DNA from: Sphingomicrobium sediminis
Lineage (GTDB): Bacteria > Pseudomonadota > Alphaproteobacteria > Sphingomonadales > Sphingomonadaceae
DNA: 64,000 nucleotides
Assembly (NCBI RefSeq): GCF_023805295.1
Contig: NZ_JAMSHT010000001.1
Location: forward strand, 1,054,001 to 1,118,000
Reading direction: 5' to 3'
Below are positions 18,915 through 26,920 of this stretch, one piece after another; position 1 is the first letter of the stretch, and every line of letters starts with the position of its first letter. The notes beneath the pieces were generated by a model that did no database searches, was not told the DNA's origin, and was given only the letters and a program-made list of their open reading frames with translations. Both the position numbers and the translations under genes were made by a program.

Positions 18915-19837
18915 CAGATTTCCTTCGCAAATGCTTCGAGGTCGCCCATCGTGACGAGGCTCGTCATGGCCGCGTCGGGGGCGATTTTCTTGACCATGCC
19001 GGCGAGCACCTTGCCGCCGACTTCGACGAAATGCGTGACGCCCTGGTCGGCCATCCAGGCGACACTTTCGCGCCAGCGCACGCGGCCCGTAACCTGTTCG
19101 ATCAGCTGGGCACGGATCGTGTTCACGTCCTGTGTCGCCTCGGCGGTCACATTGGCGACCAGCGGCACGCTTGGGCCCACCAGCACATCGTCGGCCAGCG
19201 CCACTGCCATTGCGTCGGCAGCAGGCTTCATCAGCGAACAATGGAACGGGGCGGAGACGGGCAGCAGGATGGCGCGCTTGGCACCCATATCCTTGGCTCG
19301 CTCGACGACACGCTCGATCGCGCCCTTGTGACCCGACAGCACGACTTGGCCCGGATCATTGTCGTTGGCGACTTCGCATACCTCGCCCTCGGCGCAGGCA
19401 GCGGCAATCTCTTCGGCCTTGGCGATATCGACGCCGAGAAGCGCGGCCATTGCGCCCTCGCCCACCGGCACCGCCTGCTGCATCGCATCGCCGCGCGTTC
19501 GCAGCAGCTTGGCCGTGGTCGACAGTTCGAACGCGCCAGCGCCCGCCAGCGCCGAATATTCGCCAAGGCTGTGCCCGGCGACGAAGCTCGCTTTGTTGGC
19601 AAGGTCGATGCCGCTGGCGCGCAGCACTGCGATCGAATGCGCCATGATGGCGGGCTGGGCGTTGGCGGTCATGGTCAACTCGTCGGCCGGACCTTCGGCC
19701 ATCAGCTTGAACAGATGCTGGCCCAGCGCCTCGTCGACTTCGCCGAATACGTCCGCGGCGGTCTTGCTCGCTTCGGCCAGTTCGACGCCCATGCCGACCT
19801 TCTGGCTGCCCTGCCCCGGAAAAATGAATGCGTACAT
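18914..19837 (-). CDS. fabD: Malonyl-CoA:ACP transacylase
   Basis: A 307-residue enzyme that loads malonate onto acyl carrier protein. The N-terminus YAFIFPGQGSQKVGMG and the nucleophile elbow GHSLGEYSALAG (active Ser) are diagnostic, and the catalytic His region VSAPFHCSLM is present. The start at 19837 is the ATG directly before YAFIFPG; a long upstream frame is not coding. It heads the fabD-fabG unit. Divergent from an outer-membrane protein gene with 187 bp between them. Confidence 0.95.
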   Translation of the reverse strand: MYAFIFPGQGSQKVGMGVELAEASKTAADVFGEVDEALGQHLFKLMAEGPADELTMTANAQPAIMAHSIAVLRASGIDLANKASFVAGHSLGEYSALAGAGAFELSTTAKLLRTRGDAMQQAVPVGEGAMAALLGVDIAKAEEIAAACAEGEVCEVANDNDPGQVVLSGHKGAIERVVERAKDMGAKRAILLPVSAPFHCSLMKPAADAMAVALADDVLVGPSVPLVANVTAEATQDVNTIRAQLIEQVTGRVRWRESVAWMADQGVTHFVEVGGKVLAGMVKKIAPDAAMTSLVTMGDLEAFAKEI

Positions 19838-20024
19838 GAAAGCTCCCCTGTGTCCTGGCGCGGAGGTACTCAGGCACGTTCGGCCTGACAAGCCTTCGCG
19901 AAGTTTCGACAAATGGAAGCCGATACGCCTTGGCATCTGCGCCGAAGTCGCTACATGGGCGCTCCCCGTCGCCTCCCGGCCGTTCTGCCCGGCGGCGGAA
20001 GTATCTGTAAATTGGAGTATTTCA

Positions 20025-20618
20025 ATGAAAAACCTGTTTCTCGCCGCGTCGGCTGCTGCCGCGCTGATCGCCACGCCTGCCTTTGCGCAGGTCGGCCCCG
20101 AAACCGAAATCTATGCCGGTGGCAGCGTCGGTTATCACGACATCGAAAGCCTCGACCTCAGCGACTTCGGCGCCACGGGCACCCTCGACGTTGACGGCCT
20201 CGTCTATGGCGGTTTCGCCGGCGTGAAGATCGGCGGCGAAGGCAATGTCTTCTACGGCGTCGAAGGCAACTACATGGCCGGTAGCGACGCGATCGACGCC
20301 GAATATGGCGTGGCCGCCCTCGTCGGCACCAAGGTTGGCGTCGCCGACCTGTACGTCCGTTCGGGCTACCAGCTCGTCGACTTCGACACCGAATTCCTCG
20401 CCAACGAAGGCGCGGACGCGTTCGCCATGACCGGTGACGACCGCAACGCCTTCATCGTCGGCTTCCTCGACGGCTTCGGCGACGACGACAAGGCCGAAGG
20501 CTGGCTCGTCGGTGTCGGCGCCGATGTCGGCCTCGGCAACTTCATGCTCCGCGGCAATGTCGACACGATCGAGTTCGACTCGCTGCGCGTGAGCGCCGGC
20601 GTCGGTATCCGCTTCTAA
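20025..20618 (+). CDS. Outer-membrane beta-barrel protein
   Basis: A 197-residue protein with a signal peptide (1-22, ending TPAFAQ) and alternating hydrophobic strands separated by acidic turns. It ends in GVGIRF, a C-terminal Phe typical of BAM-inserted barrels. It resembles small porin/OmpW-OmpX-like barrels of 8 strands. Asp/Gly-rich loops suggest extracellular Ca-tolerant loops. The ribosome site TTGGAG lies 9 nt upstream, and a strong terminator follows, so it is monocistronic. Confidence 0.75.
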   Translation: MKNLFLAASAAAALIATPAFAQVGPETEIYAGGSVGYHDIESLDLSDFGATGTLDVDGLVYGGFAGVKIGGEGNVFYGVEGNYMAGSDAIDAEYGVAALVGTKVGVADLYVRSGYQLVDFDTEFLANEGADAFAMTGDDRNAFIVGFLDGFGDDDKAEGWLVGVGADVGLGNFMLRGNVDTIEFDSLRVSAGVGIRF

Positions 20619-20639
20619 GCGATACGCCCCACGAAAAGA

Positions 20640-20679
20640 GGGGCCGGGCGGCGTATATGCCGTCCGGCCCCTTTTTTGT
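20640..20679 (+). terminator. Strong, probably bidirectional terminator
   Basis: A 13-bp GC-rich stem with one mismatch (arms 20640-20652 and 20659-20671, GGGGCCGG.../...CCGGCCCC) is followed by six T residues. On the opposite strand the stem is followed by TCTTTTCG. It ends the barrel-protein gene and can also serve the convergent SDR gene that stops at 20699. Confidence 0.85.
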
Positions 20680-20698
20680 TGTCCGATCTGCGGTCCGA

Positions 20699-21463
20699 TC
20701 AGCGCATCGTCATGCCGCCATCGACCATATATTCGCTACCGGTGACGTAGGACGCATCGTCGCTGAGCAGGAAGGCGGCCACGGCGGCGACTTCATCGGA
20801 ATTGCCGACGCGGCCCAGCGGCACCGCTTCCTGGATGCGCTTCTGCATATCCTTCATATCGTTCTCGCTCATGCCGCCACTTTCCTCCGAGTATCGCGCG
20901 AAGAAACCCGTATCGATGGGGCCTGGCGCCACCGCATTCACCCGGATTCCGCGCGGCGCGAGTTCGCGCGCCCAATTGCGCGCCATCGAGGCGTTGCAGG
21001 CCTTGGTCGCGGCGTAGACACTACCCATCGGCATGCCGAGATGTGGCGCGACCGACGAGGTCATGAGGATCGATCCGCCATCCTTCACCAGCGGCGCCAG
21101 TGCGTTCATCTGCAACACCGGCCCCCGCACATTGACGTTCATCATCTGGTCGAATTCCTCGGCCGACGTGTCGCCGATGGGGGTCTGCCCCCCATAGCCT
21201 GCATTGAGGTAGAGCGCGTCGATCTGCCCCATCTTTTCGGCGGCTTTTTTGAGCTCCGCCACCGCATCGGGGTCGCCCGCGTCGTTGCGCAGGACCAGGC
21301 TGGTCGGCGGCAATTCGCGGCCGGCACGATCGAGATTATCCTGGCTGGTGCCGGTCACGCCGACCTCGCCGCCTTCCTCGACGATGCGTTTGGCCGTCGC
21401 CAGCCCGATGCCGCTCGTCCCGCCGGTGATGAGTACGCGCTTGCCTTCGAAACGTCCGCCCAT
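20699..21463 (-). CDS. Short-chain dehydrogenase/reductase
   Basis: A 254-residue classical SDR. The cofactor motif TGGTSGIGLATAKR (about residues 11-24) is followed by LNAGYGG, the catalytic MTSSVAPH serine region, the YAATK active site and a GFFARY substrate loop. The start at 21463 has AAGGAGA 7 nt upstream. Substrate is not inferable. It lies downstream of the Rieske oxygenase on the same strand (54-nt gap), so a shared catabolic or detoxification role is possible. Confidence 0.85.
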   Translation of the reverse strand: MGGRFEGKRVLITGGTSGIGLATAKRIVEEGGEVGVTGTSQDNLDRAGRELPPTSLVLRNDAGDPDAVAELKKAAEKMGQIDALYLNAGYGGQTPIGDTSAEEFDQMMNVNVRGPVLQMNALAPLVKDGGSILMTSSVAPHLGMPMGSVYAATKACNASMARNWARELAPRGIRVNAVAPGPIDTGFFARYSEESGGMSENDMKDMQKRIQEAVPLGRVGNSDEVAAVAAFLLSDDASYVTGSEYMVDGGMTMR

Positions 21464-21517
21464 CTGCCTGTCTCCTTCTGCCTGTTGGGATATCGACACG
21501 CCAACGGCAGGCGAAGA

Positions 21518-22666
21518 CTAGTCGTTCCGCCCGGGTGGATGAGGCAGTCGTGCTTGCGGCAGTTCCTCGCGCAGTCGGCGCGCAAAGCTGCGAAGGCACA
21601 CTTCGCTCCGACCCAGCGGACCGGGTTCGTAGGCATCGCTTTCCATCCCCGCCTGCACCCGCGCGATCAGTTCGGTATCCTCGGCATTGACCTGCCGGTT
21701 GATGCGCCAGTTGAGATAGCGTGCTGCCTTCATCTCGCGGCGATCGTCGGGAAGGGCATAGCTGATTTCGCGGATCACCGTTTCCGTCGCGCTCACCGGC
21801 AGGAACTGCATGAAATCGACCTGGTCGGGATAGATGTCGAAGGCGACATTGGGAAACAGCTTGAAATAGATCCATTTGCGCTTGTGGCTGTCCGGCAGGT
21901 GCGCTGCGTCGGGCAGGAATTGCTGGTAGGCACGCTCGGACGGATTGGCCGACGGCGTGTCGCGCAAATCGCCCCACATCTTGTCGACATGGGCGCCAGC
22001 CTCGATCCCGTAGCTCTTGCCAAACAGGCGTGTGAGACCGGGATGGCCAACCGGAATGTGCAGCGCGTCGGAATAATTGTCGGCGATCGTCTTCCAGTTG
22101 AGCCTGCGCGGTCGCAGCGTCACCCGCCCGATCGGCTCCATTTGGGCAAAGCGATAGGGCGCAATTTCCTCGGCATAGGGCGCCATCATCTCGGCAACCG
22201 ACGGCGCGCCTTCCTGCAGCGTCACGAAGTAAAAGCCCTGCCATTCTTCCAGCGGGACGGGTTTGAGCCCTAGGCCATGCGTATCGAGCACCGGATAATC
22301 CTCGCGATGCGGCACGCCCTTCAATGCCCCGTCCCGCCCATAGCTCCAGCCATGATAAGGACAGGTCAGCACGCGGTCGCAGCCACCCTCGCCATCGACC
22401 AGCCGGCTGCCGCGATGGCGGCAGACATTGTGGAAGGCACGCACGGTCCCGTCATCGCCGCGAATGACGATGATACTCTCGCCGAGATAATCGAGTTTGC
22501 GCCAGTCGCCCGGCTGCGAGATTTCGCTGACATGGCAAACGACCTGCGGCGCTTTCCTGAGAAACGCCGCCTTCTCCGCCTCGAAGAACTCCGCATCATG
22601 ATAGACCCAGCCGGGCAGGCTGAGATCGTCTTGCGGATCGCTGCGCGGTTCGGGTCGCGTCGCCAT
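21518..22666 (-). CDS. Rieske aromatic-ring-hydroxylating-type oxygenase, alpha subunit
   Basis: A 382-residue protein. The Rieske [2Fe-2S] ligands are in VCRHRGSRL and CPYHGWSYG (C-x-H ... C-x2-H). The mononuclear-iron triad begins in DNYSDALHIPVGHPGL (Asp and two His). This fits Rieske oxygenases that hydroxylate or demethylate aromatics, steroids or quaternary amines. No ferredoxin or reductase gene is adjacent, so electrons must come from elsewhere. The start at 22666 is the first plausible ATG; its ribosome site is weak. Confidence 0.85.
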   Translation of the reverse strand: MATRPEPRSDPQDDLSLPGWVYHDAEFFEAEKAAFLRKAPQVVCHVSEISQPGDWRKLDYLGESIIVIRGDDGTVRAFHNVCRHRGSRLVDGEGGCDRVLTCPYHGWSYGRDGALKGVPHREDYPVLDTHGLGLKPVPLEEWQGFYFVTLQEGAPSVAEMMAPYAEEIAPYRFAQMEPIGRVTLRPRRLNWKTIADNYSDALHIPVGHPGLTRLFGKSYGIEAGAHVDKMWGDLRDTPSANPSERAYQQFLPDAAHLPDSHKRKWIYFKLFPNVAFDIYPDQVDFMQFLPVSATETVIREISYALPDDRREMKAARYLNWRINRQVNAEDTELIARVQAGMESDAYEPGPLGRSEVCLRSFARRLREELPQARLPHPPGRND

Positions 22667-22785
22667 GCGCGAAGGCTTGCCACAGCGCCCGAAGGGCGGC
22701 AATGGGAACGGGCTTGTTTCATTGTCGCCGCCGCCACCCCGGCGCGCGGCCCTGACTCCCGTTTGCACGAAAGAAACAAGTCATC

Positions 22786-23244
22786 ATGATCCGACCCGCA
22801 CTTGCCGCAGACCGTGACGCGCTGCGTGCCATTGCCGAGGGCACCCAGATGTTCCTCGGCGACGAACTCGATCATTTCGCCGCCATGCTCGATGCCGAGC
22901 TTGAAAGCGGCGCCAAGCCCACCCTGCTCGTCGCCGATCACGGCAACGGCCCGGAAGCCGCCGCCTATTGGCAGCCCGAAGCGATGGCGCAGGGCGTCGC
23001 CAACCTCCTCTTCATCGGCACGCGCCCCGAGGCACGGCGCAGCGGCCATGGCGCGGCGCTGCTGCAGGCGTTCGAGGCGGAAGCCCGCAAGGCCAACCGC
23101 CTCGCCATCATCGAGACCGCGAGCGATGCCATGTTCGCGCCCGCCTGGGCGCTCTATCGCGGCCATGGCTATAGCAAGGAGGCGCGCATCGCTGATTATT
23201 ATGACGATGGCCTCGACAAATTGATCTTTTCCAAGCGCCTCTAA
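22786..23244 (+). CDS. GNAT-family N-acetyltransferase
   Basis: A 152-residue GNAT fold. The acetyl-CoA-binding motif region is FIGTRPEARRSGHGAALLQAFEA (R/Q-x2-G-x-G/A type), followed by the C-terminal segment PAWALYRGHGYSKEARIADYY characteristic of the family. The acceptor substrate is unknown. It is divergent from the Rieske oxygenase gene (119 bp between starts). Confidence 0.8.
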   Translation: MIRPALAADRDALRAIAEGTQMFLGDELDHFAAMLDAELESGAKPTLLVADHGNGPEAAAYWQPEAMAQGVANLLFIGTRPEARRSGHGAALLQAFEAEARKANRLAIIETASDAMFAPAWALYRGHGYSKEARIADYYDDGLDKLIFSKRL

Positions 23245-23248
23245 CGAC

Positions 23249-23277
23249 TTGCAATAGGGGGCACTTTGCCCTTATAG
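23249..23277 (+). promoter_or_regulatory. Probable sigma-70-type promoter of the rpsF operon
   Basis: TTGCAA (23249-23254), a 17-nt spacer and TTATAG (23272-23277) face the ribosomal protein genes. Transcription would start near 23284, leaving a leader of about 105 nt that begins with a stable hairpin. Confidence 0.5.
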
Positions 23278-23286
23278 GCGCCCCCA

Positions 23287-23310
23287 GCCGACGGAGGATT
23301 CTCCGCCGGC
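23287..23310 (+). promoter_or_regulatory. Leader hairpin upstream of rpsF, possible autoregulatory site
   Basis: Arms GCCGACGGAG (23287-23296) and CTCCGCCGGC (23301-23310) pair over 10 positions with one A-C mismatch. The element sits at the predicted 5' end of the rpsF-rpsR-rplI transcript. S6:S18-binding leader motifs occur upstream of rpsF in many bacteria, so autoregulation is plausible. No U-tract follows, so it is not an obvious terminator. A competing pairing with GCCGG near 23331 is possible. Confidence 0.35.
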
Positions 23311-23389
23311 CTTTGAATGTTGACGATAGCCGGAGGGGCGTTCGCATGGTGCGGCGTCAGCGATCGGCCAAGAATAAGAGAGAAATGAT

Positions 23390-23749
23390 ATGGCTCTTTA
23401 CGAGCATATCTTCCTCGCGCGTCAGGACCTTGCCCAGGCACAGGTCGATACGCTGACCGAGGAAGCGACCAAGATCATTACCGACAATGACGGTAAGGTC
23501 GTGGAAACCGAAAATTGGGGCCTCAAGTCGATGGCCTACAAGATCCAGAAGAACCGCAAAGCGCACTATGTGATGCTGCGTCTCGACACGCCGCCGGCCG
23601 CCGTTGCCGAGCTCGAGCGCCAGACCCGCATCAACGAAGACATTGTCCGCTACATGACCATCCGCGTCGACGAGCATGAAGAAGGCCCGTCCGTGCAGAT
23701 GCGCAAGAATGACCGCGACGGCCGTCGCGGCAAGAAGGAGCGCAACTAA
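23390..23749 (+). CDS. rpsF: 30S ribosomal protein S6
   Basis: 119 residues beginning [14 protein letters not shown], with the core motif [20 protein letters not shown] typical of S6. It binds S18 in the platform of the 30S subunit. Its stop overlaps the rpsR start by 1 nt. The C-terminal extension rich in Arg/Lys/Glu is common in alphaproteobacteria. Confidence 0.97.
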   Translation: MALYEHIFLARQDLAQAQVDTLTEEATKIITDNDGKVVETENWGLKSMAYKIQKNRKAHYVMLRLDTPPAAVAELERQTRINEDIVRYMTIRVDEHEEGPSVQMRKNDRDGRRGKKERN

Positions 23750-23973
23750 TGGCCCGTCCGTTCTTCCGCCGCCGCAAGTCGTGCCCCTTCTCGGGCAATG
23801 ACGCGCCCGTCATCGATTACAAGGACACGCGCCTGCTCCAGGGTTTCATCTCGGAGCGTGGCAAGATCGTGCCTTCCCGCATCACCGCAGTTTCGGCCAA
23901 GAAGCAGCGCGAACTCGCCAAGGCGATCAAGCGCGCGCGTCACATCGGCCTGCTGCCCTACGTCGTTAAGTAA
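23749..23973 (+). CDS. rpsR: 30S ribosomal protein S18
   Basis: 74 residues with the S18 core ([19 protein letters not shown] and the [20 protein letters not shown] motif). The N-terminal CPF segment ([10 protein letters not shown]) is standard. It follows rpsF with a 1-nt overlap and precedes rplI by 11 nt. Confidence 0.98.
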   Translation: MARPFFRRRKSCPFSGNDAPVIDYKDTRLLQGFISERGKIVPSRITAVSAKKQRELAKAIKRARHIGLLPYVVK

Positions 23974-23984
23974 GGAGAGCTACG

Positions 23985-24719
23985 ATGGACGTTATCCTGC
24001 TTGAACGCGTCGAAAAGCTTGGTGGCATCGGCGATGTCGTGACCGTGAAGAATGGTTATGCGCGCAATTTCCTGCTGCCGAACAAGAAGGCCCTTCGCGC
24101 CAACGCCGCCAACAAGGCTGTTTTCGAAGCCAACCGTGAGCGCATTGAAAAGGAAAATGCCGAGAAGCGCGACAGCGCCGAAGGCGAAGCCAAGAAGATG
24201 GACGGCACCACGCTGGTTCTCATCCGCCAGGCTTCGAACACCGGCCAGCTGTACGGCTCGGTCGCGACTCGCGACATCGTCGCCGGCATGGACGAAGAAG
24301 GCCACAAGATCGAAAAGAGCCAGGTCCAGCTCATCCGTCCGATCAAGACCATCGGCATGCACGACGTCACTGTCGTCCTGCACCCCGAAGTCTCGATCAC
24401 GGTGAAGGCCAACGTGGCCCGCTCGCCCGAGGAAGCCGAACTCCAGGCCCAGGGCATCGACATCATCCAGCAGATGTATGAAGAAGAGCAGGCCGAACTG
24501 GTCGAGAATGCGATCGACGCCGGCGTGGACGAAGAAGTCGTCCTCGAGCCCGGCCAAGTCGTTGCCGAAGACGGTTCGATCGAAGTCGCCGACCCGGCTG
24601 CTGCCAAGGAAGAGGAAATCGCCGAAATCGAAGCCGAGGCCGAAGCTGCCGACGCTGACGAAGGCGATGCCGAAGCCGAAGCGGACACCGCTGAGGAAGC
24701 GAGCGAAGAAGAGAAGTAA
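23985..24719 (+). CDS. rplI: 50S ribosomal protein L9 with a long acidic C-terminal extension
   Basis: 244 residues. Residues 1-148 match L9: the N-terminal DVILLERVEKLGGIGDVVTVKNGYARNFLLP region, a connecting helix and the C-terminal rRNA-binding domain (SVATRDIV, HPEVSITVKANVARS). About 95 extra residues follow, rich in Glu, Asp and Ala and probably disordered or helical. Typical L9 is about 150 residues, so the tail is an addition; sphingomonad L9 proteins often carry such tails. It ends the operon at a clear terminator. Confidence 0.95.
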   Translation: MDVILLERVEKLGGIGDVVTVKNGYARNFLLPNKKALRANAANKAVFEANRERIEKENAEKRDSAEGEAKKMDGTTLVLIRQASNTGQLYGSVATRDIVAGMDEEGHKIEKSQVQLIRPIKTIGMHDVTVVLHPEVSITVKANVARSPEEAELQAQGIDIIQQMYEEEQAELVENAIDAGVDEEVVLEPGQVVAEDGSIEVADPAAAKEEEIAEIEAEAEAADADEGDAEAEADTAEEASEEEK

Positions 24720-24746
24720 GCTTCTCCTCATTGCCGAAAAGAAATG

Positions 24747-24775
24747 GGCCGCTCGGGAAACCGGGCGGCCTTTTT
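24747..24775 (+). terminator. Terminator of the rpsF-rpsR-rplI operon
   Basis: A 10-bp stem (GGCCGCTCGG at 24747-24756 with CCGGGCGGCC at 24761-24770, one G-T pair) closed by a GAAA tetraloop and followed by TTTTT. Confidence 0.9.
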
Positions 24776-24836
24776 CGCGTGCGGAACGCGCTGCGCATGT
24801 CCCTCGTTATCCTGTCGACCCCCAAGGAGGACGATG

Positions 24837-24995
24837 ATGAGCGACAAGGAAAATGTTTCGAACGAACGCGCACCCGCGCTGAGCGAAGAAGATCGCATCG
24901 ACGCGATGGACGCGGACAATTTCGATCCGGTGAAATATCAGGCGCAGGGCCAGGGCGGCCCGGTCAAGGGCCTGTCCGAAGACGAGGAAGAATAA
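24837..24995 (+). CDS. Small acidic protein, unknown
   Basis: 52 residues, strongly acidic (ends LSEDEEE), with a middle segment DAMDADNFDPVKYQAQGQGG. The ribosome site AGGAGG lies 6 nt before the ATG at 24837 (an ATG at 24834 is too close). No membrane segment or cysteine. It lies between the L9 terminator and a convergent GST gene, so it must have its own promoter. Not recognised. Confidence 0.6.
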   Translation: MSDKENVSNERAPALSEEDRIDAMDADNFDPVKYQAQGQGGPVKGLSEDEEE

Positions 24996-24997
24996 GG

Positions 24998-25678
24998 CTA
25001 GCCGACGCGGCCGGTCACTTCGTGACCGACCTTGCGGAAGAAAGCCTGCTCGCGGCTCACCGATCCCTTGAAATAGGGTTCGGCCAGCATCCGGCGCGAC
25101 CAGGCCTCGATGCGCGGATAGCGCGCCCAGTCCACCTCGGCATTGGCATGGTCGAGATTGGCAAAGGGTGACGCCACGGCGAGATCGGCAAGCGTCAGCC
25201 TTCCCCCCACCAGATAGCCATCTGCATCGGGCACCTGCCCCTCGAAATAGTCGAGGATGGGTGGCAATTCCTCGCATTCCGCCCGGCGCGCCTCTTCAAG
25301 GTCGCCGGGCTGTTTTGCGAATAACGGCGACACCACTCGATTGAAGAACATCTTCAGCCCGCAGCTGACCAGAATGGTGTCGGCAAACTCGTCCCACCAG
25401 ATGACCTTGCCCAGCGCCTCGGCATCTTTGGGCAGCAGTGATGGTTCGGGCTGCAGCGCTTCGAAATAGTGGATGATCGCGCTTGAATCGGCGAGCGTGT
25501 AGTCGCCATGGCGCAGCCCGGGGATCTTGCCGAACGGGCTGGCCTCGCGAAATTCCGGATCGGGATCGCGCATGCCGAGCGATTTCACCTTGAAGTCGAA
25601 TTCCTTCAGCATCGCCGCAGCGATAACCTTGCGCACATAGGGCGACATGCTCGCCCCGTAGATGATCATCTCGCTCAT
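24998..25678 (-). CDS. Glutathione S-transferase family protein
   Basis: 226 residues: an N-terminal thioredoxin-like domain beginning MIIYGASMSPYVRKV (active-site Ser in the SPYVRK turn), the cis-Pro/glutathione site GKIPGLRHGDYTLADSSAII, and the all-helical C-terminal domain with the N-capping motif LTLADLAVASPFAN. Substrate unknown. Its start overlaps the preceding gene's stop by 4 nt, so the two are co-translated. Confidence 0.88.
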   Translation of the reverse strand: MSEMIIYGASMSPYVRKVIAAAMLKEFDFKVKSLGMRDPDPEFREASPFGKIPGLRHGDYTLADSSAIIHYFEALQPEPSLLPKDAEALGKVIWWDEFADTILVSCGLKMFFNRVVSPLFAKQPGDLEEARRAECEELPPILDYFEGQVPDADGYLVGGRLTLADLAVASPFANLDHANAEVDWARYPRIEAWSRRMLAEPYFKGSVSREQAFFRKVGHEVTGRVG

Positions 25679-26157
25679 ACGATTCGGTAGTAATCCGCAA
25701 CCCGGTCCAGCGCCAGCGTAAGCACCAACTTGCCCGACCGCGCCGGCCATTTGAGCGCGCTTTCCGCCTCGCGCATGCCCTGGCCCGCACAGACCACGCG
25801 CCACAGAATATCGCCGAGCCCCTTGCCCGCCGCATCGATCGCCCCCTCGAAGCGCCGCTTGGCATCCATCTGGCTGCCCGACAGATCGGGCATGTCCCCG
25901 CTGCCGCCGCGGCTGCGTGCCACGGGCGCTGCGTCCCAGGCCATGGTGATGCGCTGCGACAGTTGCGCGCGCTCATAATCGTCGCGCAATCGCTCGCCCG
26001 CATCATGCTGGCGCTCGCTGATATGCCCGCGCGAGCGTAGCCAGCCCAGCGGGCTCTCCAGCCGGTTCACGGTCACGCTTCGGGCCTTGGCCTTACCGCC
26101 AACCGTCTCACCTTCGATCGCCGCGTCCTCAAGAATACGTCCTGCCTTCGCCTTCAT
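25675..26157 (-). CDS. DUF6456-like protein
   Basis: 160 residues. The C-terminal two-thirds (about 32-158) carry the motifs SPLGWLRSRGHISERQHDAGERLRDDY, SQRITMAWD and DILWRVVCAGQGM...LKWPARSGKLVLTLAL-type segments, seen in alphaproteobacterial DUF6456 proteins, some of which carry an N-terminal helix-turn-helix. Function unknown; a replication or DNA-binding role has been guessed for relatives. It is followed by GST with a 4-nt overlap and is divergent from the XRE regulator. Confidence 0.65.
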   Translation of the reverse strand: MKAKAGRILEDAAIEGETVGGKAKARSVTVNRLESPLGWLRSRGHISERQHDAGERLRDDYERAQLSQRITMAWDAAPVARSRGGSGDMPDLSGSQMDAKRRFEGAIDAAGKGLGDILWRVVCAGQGMREAESALKWPARSGKLVLTLALDRVADYYRIV

Positions 26158-26256
26158 GCCTCTTCTCCTTCGCCGAGTCGCTTTTTACTTGCCATGACGG
26201 CACATCTGTAGGACAGAGGAAAACCGATTTGGTTATTTCATAGGGGAGAAGCGGCG

Positions 26257-26823
26257 ATGCTCTCACGCATTCGCGAAGTGCGCAAAGCCAAGAAAATGAC
26301 GCTCGCCGAGGTCGCGGCCCGGTGCCAACCGCCGACCACGGCGCAGACCATCGGCCGGCTCGAGACCGGCACGCGCACGCTGTCGCTGGCCTGGCTCAAC
26401 CGCATTGCTGGCGCGCTCGGCGTCGATGCCGCAGAACTGGTCGCCAACGAGGAAACGCAGGAAGTCGAGGTCGCTGCCATCCTCGAAGCTGGTGGCAATG
26501 CCCAGGCCCCGACCCAGCGCCTCATCGCGCTCCCCCCCAGCCCGGCAAGCGACATCGTCGCCTTGCGCGTCGAGGCGGGGATTGGCGACTATCGCAGCGG
26601 CGACGAAATCTGGTGCCGACAGCTGGGGCCCGACGATTTCGGCAGCGCGCTCAACAAGGACGTACTCGTCCCGCGCCCGGCCGGCCGCTACATTTTCGGC
26701 CGCCTGATCGATCGCCAGGGTGGCAATCTCCTCATCCTCCCCCCGGGGGCAGGTAGCCGCCAGCAAGTCGTCAAAGACCCGCCCTGGCTGGCCACGGTCG
26801 AAACGCTGGTGCGCAAGCTCTAA
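26257..26823 (+). CDS. XRE-family regulator with S24/LexA-like C-terminal domain
   Basis: 188 residues. The first 65 form an XRE helix-turn-helix (REVRKAKKMTLAEVAARC, then TIGRLETGTRTLSLAWLNRIA). The C-terminal part (about 95-185) resembles the S24 peptidase-like fold of phage repressors (VEAGIGDYRSGDEIW, VPRPAGRYIFGRLIDR), but a clear catalytic Ser-Lys pair is not evident, so autocleavage is doubtful. The gene is divergent from the DUF6456-like gene, with 99 bp between them. No prophage genes surround it, so it looks like a conserved chromosomal regulator. Confidence 0.75.
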   Translation: MLSRIREVRKAKKMTLAEVAARCQPPTTAQTIGRLETGTRTLSLAWLNRIAGALGVDAAELVANEETQEVEVAAILEAGGNAQAPTQRLIALPPSPASDIVALRVEAGIGDYRSGDEIWCRQLGPDDFGSALNKDVLVPRPAGRYIFGRLIDRQGGNLLILPPGAGSRQQVVKDPPWLATVETLVRKL

Positions 26824-26844
26824 TCTAGGGAATGGGATCGCACA

Positions 26845-26920
26845 TGGTGGGCGGTGACGGGCTCGAACCGCCGACCCTCTCGGTGTAAACGAGATGCTCT
26901 ACCAACTGAGCTAACCGCCC
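26845..26920 (-). tRNA. tRNA-Val (anticodon UAC)
   Basis: 76 nt including an encoded CCA. On the minus strand the acceptor arm GGGCGGT pairs with ACCGCCC, the D-arm is GCTCAGTTGGTAGAGC, the anticodon loop TTTACAC gives UAC, and the T-arm contains GGTTCGAGCCC-type sequence. Its first base is also the last base of the stop codon of the DUF2165 gene upstream, so it may be cut from that transcript. Confidence 0.96.

Noticed and set aside
24056..24688. Minus-strand serine-rich frame opposite rplI
   Set aside because: The acidic L9 tail produces a Ser/Ala-rich antisense frame; L9 is certain.
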